In this document: positions 23,401 through 33,880 of the stretch, one piece after another
Layout: each line of letters starts with the position of its first letter
How positions within the stretch are numbered: the stretch's first letter is position 1
Source: Allantophomopsis cytisporea
Taxonomy: Eukaryota > Ascomycota > Leotiomycetes > Phacidiales > Phacidiaceae
Assembly: GCA_024752435.1 (NCBI GenBank)
Contig: CP103031.1
Coordinates: 310,001 to 374,000 of the forward strand
Direction of reading: 5' to 3'
DNA: 64,000 nucleotides
Program-made: the position numbers and the translations under genes
Notes under the pieces: generated by a model
The model's input: the letters and a program-made list of their open reading frames with translations, nothing else
The model's database searches: none
What the model was told of the DNA's origin: nothing

Positions 23401-23730
23401 GACGATTTCAGAGATTCGGAGAGGACTCCACAAACTCCAAAAACTCCACGAAGAAATACTTCCGACAGAGAGAGAGCTGATAGAAGCTACACCAATTCGG
23501 ATGCTTCTGATGAGAGTATTGGCCACGATCATAGTAGACGTCCTGCTGCTGGCGAAACCACAACTCACGTACAGAGTGATCTCGGTGGCAGCATGATACT
23601 TAACTTTGAGATTTACATTGTCAAAGTCCCATTACTTGCCATCCACGGTATTCAGTTCAAGAGACTGGCGGGAGGAACTTGGCAATACAAGGGCATGGCA
23701 GAGGCTATTTTACGAGAACTGAAGCTTTAA
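20429..23730 (+). CDS. kin1: KIN1/PAR-1/MARK-type Ser/Thr kinase
   Basis: Polarity and secretion kinase of the CAMK/AMPK-related group, acting at growth sites and septa. Exons are 20429-20983, 21035-21671 and 21728-23730 (introns 51 and 56 bp), giving 1064 residues. The glycine loop is GAGSMGKV, the ATP lysine is K189 in VAVKI, the catalytic loop is HRDLKIEN (D297), the DFG aspartate is D315, and the activation segment is TFCGSLYFAAPE. The second intron splices within WLTA/ECKNLISRML; the nearer acceptor at 21720 would break the frame, the one at 21727 keeps it. A long basic, Ser-rich linker follows. The C-terminus (NFEIYIVKVPLLAIHGIQFK and onward to LRELKL) is the KA1 membrane-binding domain typical of this family. 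Assignment is strong. Confidence 0.93.
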
Positions 23731-24490
23731 TCTTGGACCCTTTCTTTTTGCGAAAGTTTAGATTTCTTCTACGATGGACGAAAGACGGCTTCCTGCCTCT
23801 CACGAAGGATTCAATGGGCGTAATGCAATATTAGCGACTGCTTGTCTTTCTACGAGTCTCCTTTGTTATAATGCAAGGCATCGAAATGCATATGCTCTTC
23901 CGCGTTGGCATCTTGGACTTCCTGCGACATTGTTTTGTAATGATTGAGCCCCCCCCCCCACCCCCTTCCTTAATTTTTCTCATTTTCCTTCTTCCTCGAC
24001 GTTTGGGGTGAAATTCAGCGTAGGCGCTTCTCTGTCATAGGATAGGTTTTTTCTTGAGCTTGATGGCAACACGATTGGAATACATTTACTTGAGTATCAA
24101 AAAGTTTCAATTGATATCTTTTCCATGGAACTTTCTTTAGTGCATACTGTGTATCGAGTATATGAATGAATTGTCTTTGTAATCCAGATGTTTTGAGAAG
24201 CGTGCATGCTCGCTCAAAGCTCAGACAATTGCAATCTGAAAGACCTTGCGGTTAGAGGTTTGGGATGCATCCATGTTTTGAGATGCAGAGGATCCTTTTC
24301 ACGTAATTCCCGTTCTTTGCCTAACCCATCCATCCTTTCCCAATAGCGAAATCCCCACAAATACGTGCCAATTCATGATTTTCTGTGTGAAACATACAAA
24401 GTTTACCTCACCCTCTCATCTTTCTGTCGTAGCCTTTCGAACGCAGGCTTTCCTGCCCAGCAGGGGAATCTCAGTATATACAACAATCAA
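23731..24490. other. convergent 3' spacer between kinase and Rheb genes
   Basis: Both neighbours end here (3' ends facing). A C-rich run lies at 23950-23965. No gene seen. Confidence 0.6.
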
Positions 24491-25343
24491 TTACATGACG
24501 GCGCACTTGCCGCCGGCAGTGGGCTCATTGGGGTTCTGCGCCTTCTCGACCTGGCTGATCATGAGCTCGAAGGCCTTGGTGACGTTCTCGTTGTAGCGCG
24601 CCGACGCCTCCGTCCACGCGCAGTTGAACTCCTCGGCCAGCTTCTTGCCGTCCTCTGGCGTCACCTGTCTCTGCTCTGGTCGCAGATCGCTCTTGTTTCC
24701 CACTATGGCTATGGGTACCCAGTCCGTTCCCTGCTTGCTTGTTAGTCCCTTTCTTTCTTGCTTTGGTGTTTGTGTGTGTGTGAGGGGGTGACTACCAGGT
24801 GATTCAGGATCTTCTCGCGGATTACGCGCACCATTTCGAAGGATTGCATTGAGGCTACTGAGTAGACGAGGACGTAACCGTGGATACCGATGAAGTGTTT
24901 GGAATTTAAGATGCTGTACTCATCCTATATAGGTATTTTCTTAATAAGTTTGATTGACGAGGTGTAACAATTGGTTAAGTTGTATTGGTATATGGCTTAC
25001 CTGTCCAGCAGTGTCGATGATCTCCGTAGCATATTCTTGGTTCTTATACTTAATGACCTTACTAAATGTATTCTCGATGGTTGGATAGTAACTTTCAACG
25101 AAGTGACCGTCGACGTATTGAACAGTAAGGGAAGATTTGCCTAAAGATAAGCGATTAGTACAATGGATCGTTGTTATATGTTGTATACAAAGGGTATTAA
25201 GATAAGGTGTAGTTTGGCTAATCAAGTAAGAGCCGCAGTCGATTGTGATATGTATATATGAAAGCAACAAGAGATAAGGAAGACTTACCGACAGATCGGG
25301 AACCGACAATCGCGATCTTACGCTGCTTTGGTGGAGCAGGCAT
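24491..25343 (-). CDS. rhb1: Rheb-type small GTPase
   Basis: Farnesylated Ras-superfamily GTPase that activates TORC1 at endomembranes. Four exons: 25289-25343, 25001-25140, 24796-24924 and 24491-24730; introns are 148, 76 and 65 bp. The product has 187 residues, about the length of S. pombe Rhb1. Visible motifs are the Rheb-specific P-loop GSRSVGKSS (Arg where Ras has Gly12), switch I YYPTIENTF, switch II DTAGQDEYSI, NKSD for guanine specificity and the CAAX box CAVM at the end. Start ATG 25343 gives MPAPPKQRKIAIVGSRSV, typical of fungal Rheb. Divergent from caf40, with 514 bp between the starts. Confidence 0.93.
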
Positions 25344-25857
25344 GTTCAAGAGAAGATTAGGAGTTGGGAATTAGGTGGTGTGAAGAGGACTATAAGGGTT
25401 TTTTATGGTTGAGGTCTGTTGAAAATTGAGGTTATGTCAACAGGAAGCAAGATGACAGAGAGTGTTCGTCCTTTTAATGTGCGTAATCTGCCAGGAACCT
25501 GGGATCGACGGCAAGGCTGGTAGGTATGAGATGAGGCGGTGATTGTCCGCGATACCGCTTCCGGTATTAGCGCTATATCGCCGAATCAGATTGCACACAC
25601 TCACCGAAGCGGCTACATCCATCCATACGTCGTTCTTCCGTACTTTGACCGCTCTCCTCCTCCCCGCATTCAATATACAAGAGCTCAAGCTATTCAACCT
25701 CACATTGCGCCTCTCACTCCACGACTGACGTATATCGCAATCCGACTATTGCGCATCCCTATCTGCGCTACACCTCCATCTACCTAAAAGATCATCTTAC
25801 TTCCCGCATAGATTGCCCAACGAGTGCGCCTCGCTGGCAATCAATTACAACACAACC
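25344..25857. other. shared divergent promoter of rhb1 and caf40
   Basis: 514 bp between the start codons of two outward-facing genes. No further coding sequence supported. Confidence 0.6.
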
Positions 25858-27085
25858 ATGCTGCAAGGGCAGCACGTTTTCTCGCATCAGCACCAGTATC
25901 CGCAGGCAGAGCAATCATGGATGCACCAGCAGTCTCACAATCATCATGCTCAGCAGGCCGCTGCTGCCGCTGCTTCCGCCGCGCAACAGCAGCACTATAA
26001 CCGCATCGCCGCCAGCCATAATGCTTCAAATCCCGCTTTGACCTCTGCCCACACTCAGGACTCCGGCATTATGGACGGTGTCACTGAGGAAAATAGAAGA
26101 ATACTGGGCTTCGTATCGGATCTGCTGGATGTTGATGCTAGAGAGTCGGCTCTGTTGGAATTGAGCAAAAAGAGGGAGCAGGTTCCTGAACTGGCCCTCA
26201 TCCTCTGGCATTCATTTGGTATGCGCTTCTTTGCCTCTTCACATTGTCCTTTAGTTTTGCTAATAGCTGTTCTTGTAGGTGTCATGACTTCCCTCCTGCA
26301 GGAGATCATCTCGGTCTACACCCTCCTCAACCCATCTCAGCTTACCGCTGCAGCTTCCAATCGCGTATGTAATGCGCTTGCTTTGTTGCAATGTGTGGCA
26401 TCTCACAATGAGACCCGAGCTCTCTTCCTCCATGGTAAGCTATCCAAGATGCAGAATGTGGGGCCCTTCTAATAACAAATAGCTCACATCCCATTGTTCC
26501 TCTACCCATTCCTCAACACCACATCTAAGTCGCGCCCCTTTGAATACCTGCGACTTACATCTCTCGGTGTCATTGGAGCTCTGGTCAAGAATGACTCCTC
26601 AGATGTGATCAATTTCCTTCTGACCACTGAGATCATCCCTCTCTGTCTCCGCATCATGGAGACTGGCTCGGAGCTCAGCAAGACTGTTGCCATCTTCATC
26701 GTGCAGAAGATCCTCCTCGATGACCATGGCCTCAACTACATCTGTGCTACCTACGAGCGCTTTTACGCTGTCGGCACCGTCCTCAGCAATATGGTCACCC
26801 AGCTTGTCGAGCAGCAAACAGCCCGCCTGCTCAAGCATGTCGTGCGCTGCTTCCTGAGGTATGTTGAGACAGTCTACTATATGCAAATTTTTGGCCACTG
26901 ACAAAAACAGACTGAGCGATAATGCCCGCGCCAGAGAGGCTCTCCGTCAATGCCTTCCCGAACCTCTTCGCGACGCTACCTTCTCTTCCGTGCTCCGCGA
27001 TGATGCCGCCACGAAGCGTTGCCTTGCTCAGCTCCTTATAAACCTTTCGGATAATGTTGTTGAGTCGAATCACCAGGGCATGTAA
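25858..27085 (+). CDS. caf40: CCR4-NOT complex subunit Caf40/Rcd1/CNOT9
   Basis: Armadillo-like scaffold of the CCR4-NOT deadenylase that contacts NOT1 and RNA-binding proteins in mRNA decay. Exons are 25858-26218, 26279-26434, 26483-26858 and 26911-27085 (introns 60, 48 and 52 bp), giving 355 residues. An N-terminal Gln/His/Ala-rich tail is followed by the conserved core: NRRILGFVSDLLDVDARESA, LALILWHSFGVMTSLLQEI, AHIPLFLYPFLNTTSKSRPF, YICATYERFYAVGTVLSNMV and, at the end, FLRLSDNARAREALRQCLP. The first intron is a multiple of three and stays open, so naive translation would retain 20 extra residues. The frame is open upstream of 25858 but the first ATG is there. Confidence 0.95.
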
Positions 27086-28580
27086 GGCATATTGGCCTTG
27101 CTAGCTCGTCCCTTGCACCCACTCGGTGCTCGGTGCTCGGTGTCCGGTGCTCAACTGATTGATGAAGACGATTTCTGCTTTCATACGAATATGTACTATA
27201 TCAGACTCGAAATGCATGGCGATGACGATGGAAAAGAAACAACACAAAATCACAAAAAAATAAAACAAAAGCGAAAGACATGGGGAGGGAGTTAGTGGGT
27301 ATGTGGCGTGGATGTGGAGTGACGGTTTCTGGTTTTTTTCAATGCTTCAACGACGAGGTTTTGCATAGATGAGAGCGATACCCTGGTCTGGATTGTTTTC
27401 ACAAGCGATGAGTATATGCTGTGCGGGGCTTCCTGATGATGAATGTGCTTGACGAGTTCGTTATCTGACGGGTCTCGCGGTGGCTGCTGAGCTTGTCGAC
27501 AAAAGTATTGCAAGGGGTTGGGTTCTTGGTTGGGTCGGGGGTCAATGGTGTTGTGTTTCCAAGGGGTCTGATTTATTGGGTGCTTTACACTTGGGTTTGA
27601 GAAGGAGGTGAAGGGGAGGGAGAGGGAGAGGGTAATAGTGATGATGACTGGGACGAAGACGGAGATGGACACATGGAGGAATGGGTAGTTGATGGGGTTG
27701 GTCCAGGGGCTGAAGAGGATGGTGATTTGTGCGGTGGAAAAGAAATGTCATTTACAGAGTGCATGGTTCCTCTAGCTCGGTTTTTCTACCTTACTTTTAC
27801 TTTTACGTTACTTTACTTCCTTTTCTTTTCTCCTCGGCTGTCTTTCTTCTAGTGCGAGGGGTTTGTCCTCGCCTTTTCCCTTGAATGCGATTTCTTGCGC
27901 TGCATTCGTGGTCGGCGTTGGGCGAGATGATTCGGCGCTGCTGGGACTGGCTGAGCTGTCGCTGGAGAGTGAAGTATGTAAGATAGGTGTTGGGAATAGA
28001 TGGGTTCTTCAATTCTGATGTTTTGGTGTTGTGATTATTGGTGATACGTGTAGAGGTGAAAATGAAGGCTGTAAGGTAAGTTGATACCTGAGATACGAGA
28101 CGGAAGGCTTCCAATTCCGATATTTCAAGAAGAATGGCAGTGATCATACTTCGATGCGTCGAGGTATTTTTGATTGTTCTTCGTAAATCTCATCAGCAAA
28201 ATGGAAAGTACCGACCATCAACACAAAGAGGAAAGATGCAAAAGAATACACATGGTGGAGACTGTTTTATTTCGTCACCATCTGTATCGGGACCCACGAG
28301 GGGACTTGTCTAGTTGTAAGTCTTCCTCTAGCCACTGGACAAGAGAACATGCACCTCGAAGCTGCATATTCGCCGATCCATTGACCATGGACACTCGAGC
28401 TCAGAGCCTCTTGGGTTGTAAATTGATGCTATTCTACTAGGCCCTGATCTCTTGGGGAAGAGCTTGAAGAGTATCTTTTGTGCTCGCTCTGTCTTGGTGA
28501 GTATGACTGCAAGCAGTCTGTTGCACCTGAAGCTTGTTGGCGCCACTCGATTTGTTGTTGCTGGCTTCGAAGACTGTAGT
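27086..28580. other. spacer after caf40
   Basis: No gene confidently supported. A minus frame at 27292-27672 includes a hydrophobic stretch (SISVFVPVIITITLSLSLPF) that could be a membrane segment, but it lacks an ATG with good context and a matching upstream exon. The minus frame 27803-28147 is likewise uncertain. Confidence 0.4.
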
Positions 28581-29426
28581 TCAGAGGCTCTGCAACTTGG
28601 CAGGGAGATCTGTCTTCTTTCCATTGCTGATGGTCTTGTCGATCTTCTTCTCTGTAGCCTTGCTAACTCCGCGGCAGATATCTTGAGTTGTTGCGATAGC
28701 CTGGTTCCATTTGTCAACCTCCTTTGCCTATTCCTTCAACCCAATTGTAGCTGTTTGAACCTTTCCAGTCTATCTAACTGTCATTTACTGCATTTGAAAT
28801 ACAGAACGTTATATTTACGAGATTGTAGGTATCCTTCTGCCCAATTACAATGTTTCCGATTGCTTTTTCAATATTCGCAACCTAAACAGAATCAATATAT
28901 TTCAAATACTATTGGAATTGATGCATTACATCGTTCTCACATAGATTCAGGGACTCCCGTTTCTTGTCGACCAACTCAATCTTCTTGTACAGTTCTACTC
29001 TGTCAACACGACTGGTACATGGCACCAGGTGGCAGTGGGAACACGGATGTGAAATGGTTGAGGAGATGAAGCAGGATCTACTCTGCAGCTACGTAAATAC
29101 ATGAAGAATGAAGACTGTAGCCGAGCCTATTGCCTATTCGGGAAGACTTGAAAGTGAGAGTCGGCTATTGCTCATATCTTGAATACTCTCTGGCTCTTAA
29201 TCTCTCAACGTTTGGCATCGACATCAATCTTGGCCTTTTCTTCAAAGATAGCGAGCTGCTGGATTATCTTTCTAGCTCTTACGATACATTTACCTAAGAA
29301 GACAGATGTAGATTTTAATTCTTCGATCGAAGCTGTGTCCCTGGGCTTTTCTGGTACCATTGATCGAACGCCTCTCAGCATATCTTCGATCTCGGGATTC
29401 AACATTGCCATTTCTGTGTCTGACAT
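28581..29426 (-). pseudogene. Decayed coiled-coil protein gene
   Basis: ATG at 29426 starts a charged helical frame (MSDTEMAMLNPEIEDMLRGV) that stops at TGA 29205 after DVDAKR, although the frame beyond (EIKSQRVFKI) still looks coding. Further on, VELYKKIELVDKKRESLNL (about 28940-28997) is followed by an intron-like GTAATG...TTTAG, then VANIEKAIGNIVIGQKDT. After another intron-like gap comes VQTATIGLKE, a TAG at 28728-28730, and AKEVDKWNQAIATTQDI, ending at TGA 28581. The stops fit CGA-to-TGA and CAG-to-TAG transitions. I do not recognise the family. A normal multi-exon gene with different splicing cannot be fully excluded. Confidence 0.5.
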
Positions 29427-32310
29427 GATGTAATCTTCAATAGGCCAAAGGAAACTTGTTCAAGGTCGCCTGTTCTGGTTCACGTACACCTCTCAGGTGC
29501 TATATACTGTGCGAGCCACTGAAGTTTAACACTCTTGACTGCTCACTGCTCACCGCTCACTTGGAAAGGGAGAATAAGTCAAGTGGTTGGTTTAGAAAGC
29601 GGGGTGGCATGAACTTGATACTCTCTACGGTGTGAATCTACTTAGTTTGCTTTCGCATTGATATCTGCAGACTGTCATAATGGTCTTCTGGGTTCTCAAA
29701 TGCTGGTATATAGCGTCTCAGGTGAGCAGCAATCTGTATCAACTTTCGAGCATTGAAAGACTTTTGTAGGGATATCTCACGGCGAACTTCTTGTGATAAC
29801 CTCTGTGTTCTGTGTTATCTGTGTGGGAAGATGGTGATCAGAGAGTGATAGAGAGGCACTGGAGAATGAGAATATGCAAGACAGACGGAAGGGAGTGAAG
29901 GACATGATGTGTAAGAGTGCTCATATGTTCAGTTGTTGAGTTCAAAATGAATGATCTGATTTCAGTCTCAAGGATGTCAAGTCACTCGAGAGAATTGAAG
30001 TATTTGTCGTCATTGTCAATATCAAACAGCTCTCCTATGGAAGCAATCTTTATTTTGGAGAGGATTCTGTTACCTGGGAGTCATTGAGTGTTCAAGAGTA
30101 CTCAGTATAGACTCCCTTTAGGGATTCAAAGTGTGAAAGTATGTCCATCCGAATCCTCCTGTTTTGATATCCGATATAAAGCACTTTGTATGACAGAAGA
30201 ACACCACAACAGGAACCCGAAACATCCACAGTCTTCGAGGATATTGACTTATCTACGAGGTACCACATGCTCGAAAGCACTCACTTCACTCATCATCTAA
30301 TAATTCACTTACGTTGCAAAATACTCCTCTCAATCCTCCTATTCCAACATAAAGCACTACGCATGAGAAAAGAACACACCAGAAGTCCCCAAGCCAGCAA
30401 TCAGCTCAATTACTAATCTTCAGAAAAGGCACCCCTCATTACATATCCACATCAAGTAACACCCCCAAGCTCCACCTCCGCCCATGACACCCGCCCACTC
30501 CCACGCCAAACAACACTAACTCTATTCAAACGTAACACCATATGCTTTGTCAGCCCCGCACATCTGTCATCTCATCTCATCCCATCCCATCCCACCACTA
30601 AGTACCACTGTTCGGCCGGAAGATTAAACTAACCTAGGTAAGTAGCACCTTGCAGCGCCTGAGCACCACAGCAATCCAGAACCGTATGGTGGTACTAGAC
30701 CCTATCAACCAGTACCAACAGTCTGGTGGGGGTGCTGGTCAGATACAGAGTAGTCTCGGTACTCGCGTTTCGCCCTTCGCCCTTCGCCTTAACTTAGCCT
30801 TCACCAACGCGCCTGTCGTCATTCGCGTTGGTTTTGACAGCGACAGTTATGAAAAGTTAAGCTGCCGTCTAATCTACGCGTATGTATGCTGCTCACGACT
30901 AAGTACGTACTTGTGTACTTACACATGCGTGATGCTCTACGGGATGGGACTGTACTGTACGACATGCCTACGAATATACATCCGTGGAAATGCGGGAACG
31001 TTTCGTCCGTCGTGGGCTATTGTGCGGTAAGGTTGGGATGACTGTACGCTGTGCATGAAGTCGGTCGGATACTGTTCGTGTTGCTTCCACTCGGCTGGTG
31101 GGGTTTCGGGATGGTCTTTGGGTAATTGTTTGATGCGGGTTTGGTTGTGGATTGGCATGGCAATACTGGACCGGTGTGGTTATGGTTATGGTTGTGGATG
31201 TGCATGTCGGCCGGCCATCTCTCTCCATGCTGTCGTCGTCGGAGCTTCCTCCAGCTCTACTCCAGTCTTCAGGATCTAGATTTCAGGCGTCCAGCTTCCC
31301 GCTCCAGGTTCCAGGCTCCAGGCGTCAGGCTTAGGCTACGAAGATGACGAGTCTGACAGAATAGTCAGTCAATCTTCATCTCTAGTTGAGAGACCGACTG
31401 TAAAGCACGAAAGCACCAAAGCCCCAAAGCATATACTAGCAGCGCATGCATATTCCCCATGTGTTTGCGTTTGTGTTTGTAAGCAAGCATAGTCTTCACC
31501 CAACATCAAGATTCGACACGACACGACACGATACGATACGATACGATATGATGCGATATACCCGACTCAAGTCCTCATAATCCTGGACGGTCGCATGTTT
31601 GGTCAATCGAATACAGTAAGTCCAGTAGAGGAGAATAGAGTAAGCCACTTAGACAAGCGGGCCGTCGTGCTTCGCTACAGGCAGGCCTTAGTTCAGGAGC
31701 TGGCATTGAGGTTCGATGGTTCTGGACCTGGGCGCATGGAATTAAATATCAGTAATCCGTGCCCTTTGCTGTGTGCAACGCAACTGCGTGTGCTTGCGAC
31801 CGAGGTCCCTGTTGTCTTTTTGTCCATTTGTCGTTTTGTCGTCCGTCTTTTTTGCCTTGCCTGCCGGTGGATGGTTGCTGCTTGTCATCCTCGTTACTCG
31901 GTGGTCGTTCCGTTTAGAGCGTTTGACTACCGAGTGCTAGGTTGGCGGCGGGTTGTCGTGTGAGTTTACGCAGTAGTCGTGAGTTGGTGGATTTGCAAGC
32001 ATTTGTTGGGGGGAATACGCGGTGGAGTGTATACTGACTGTACTTACTGGATGTATGTGGGTGTCGAGGTGTACGGGAACTTGACGCTTGATATTTGAAA
32101 TTTAAATGGTAGGGCCGAGTGGATTACTGGATTGATTGACATTGAATCCATTGCATTTGTTTATATGTACATCTGGATGATCTGGATGATATCATTGCAA
32201 TGTATTTAAGTTTATATTTCTTTCTTTAGTATTCAGGTGTCGGAGGATTGATTGTATGTGTTTATGCTCTGCTCTGCTGTGTATATACGTACATACATAC
32301 TACATAGCTA

Positions 32311-32311
<1 letters not shown>

Positions 32312-32347
<36 letters not shown>
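32312..32347. repeat. (AT)n microsatellite
   Basis: About 17 AT units without interruption. Confidence 0.95.
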
Positions 32348-32352
<5 letters not shown>

Positions 32353-32800
32353 CATCGATGTCGCACGAAGGAAAGTTCAAGTCCAAGTGCATCTCAGTCA
32401 TGTGTCCCACTTGCATCCCGCATGTTTGGTCGGACCCTGTCAACGGCCATGTGGCGATGTGTCATAGTGAGAGAAGGGAAAGGAAGGGGAAGGTAAGGTA
32501 TGTATGTATGTATGTATGTACACACATACATATTGGAGGAACGGCCATTTAAGCATATGAGGGGGCCATGGTGGGTGAGATGATGTGCCGTGAGGATGGA
32601 CAATTTCTTGATCACTCATCATATTTGTTTGTATTCTATGTATAATTCAAGGACATGCTTGATTATTCCGGCTCCATGATTGATGGATTTCTTCACGGAT
32701 TGATTCATTTCCTCACTCGCCTACCTATTTATATCGCATCGGATCTTATCGATTTGACGACGTACATTCTTTATACCATACCTATATGGGAGTATTCTAG

Positions 32801-32835
32801 ATGCGTAGATGCGTAGATGCGTAGATGCGTAGATG
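32801..32835. repeat. (GCGTAGAT)n short tandem repeat
   Basis: Four copies of an eight-base unit. Confidence 0.9.
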
Positions 32836-33073
32836 TCGGTAGTGCTGCGGGTATTTGAATTTCATTGTGGTTCCATACTCCAGGTCCCTTTCTTTGCCTA
32901 CTACCTACCGATAGACTTATGTTACCTAGGGATGTATGTACGTAGTACGTACTTTTTCCTAATATGTACCTAGACTACTAGAATCCTCACAAATATAGTT
33001 ATCTAATTCCCTGTGTCATGAAAGCTCACTCTACCGTTGTGCTTATCTATCCATCCATCCAGACTTCCCGAAT

Positions 33074-33110
33074 ACATAATGCATAATACATAATGCATAA
33101 TACATAATAC
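33074..33110. repeat. CATAATG/CATAATA tandem repeat
   Basis: Alternating CATAATG and CATAATA units, about five copies. Confidence 0.85.
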
Positions 33111-33880
33111 AAAAACATTCTGGGACTTCATTTCTCGCAGAAGTGTCACTCCATTGAGAGATCCTCCGTACAAACGACTTGGAATAGGTTCACCCTTTTT
33201 CAAAGTAGTCACTCCCTTTCCGCATCCATATATCACCCATCCACCCCAGTCATAAATGCCGGTCAGTACGTACTCGGAACCCCCACAGCAATCACTTTCG
33301 ACTCTTACCTCATCCCCGTCAGCCAAATTACCTCTACAGCTACTTGCAGCTAGTAGCTATGATTCCCTTACCTAGGTAAACGGTATGAGCTAGGTGCCCT
33401 CTGATGTATGTCGCATTAACTTCGGACCTCGATACTTCTTATATAAACCTTTTTTTGTTTAATCATCATACACAAAACAAATACAAACACATACATACGC
33501 ATACACACATCATTCATCTCATCATATACACTCTGTCCATACTTCTTCCTTCAATCTTGACTCATTGGATCATCATCATCATCATCATCATCACACGTGC
33601 ACATGGACATCAGGACAATCAACCAACCAATCTCGAACTCAAGCTCAACTCTCTCTCTCCCCTGTTCCCATGCCTGTGCCCAGCTTCAAAGCTTTGTAAT
33701 TAACTCACCTTTGTAAACTTTATCAGCCACTACTGGCAAAATCCTCGTGCACAACACTTCCATTCCCCAATCCACTGCAGCATTGCTTTCTCCCTCTTCT
33801 TTTCCCTATCCTGAAGACAGAAACACCACATATACCCATCGCATCCATTACATCTCATATAAATATGCCTTGGGAGCATC

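Larger units (their letters stand above)
29427..33880. other. gene desert of about 4.4 kb
   Basis: No supported gene on either strand. Open frames are short and without recognisable motifs (the longest, 31595-31963, looks random). Simple repeats are frequent: GACAC/GATAC (31511-31560), an AT run (32312-32347), GTAT (32497-32520), GCGTAGAT (32801-32835), CATAATG (33074-33110) and ATC (33570-33592). The proximal part is the promoter of the bZIP gene at 33881. Confidence 0.55.

Noticed and set aside
27292..27672. Minus frame with a hydrophobic stretch
   Set aside because: No convincing start or upstream exon; tail is low-complexity. Left open as a weak possibility.
31595..31963. 122-codon plus frame in the desert
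   Set aside because: Random-looking composition, no splice or domain support.
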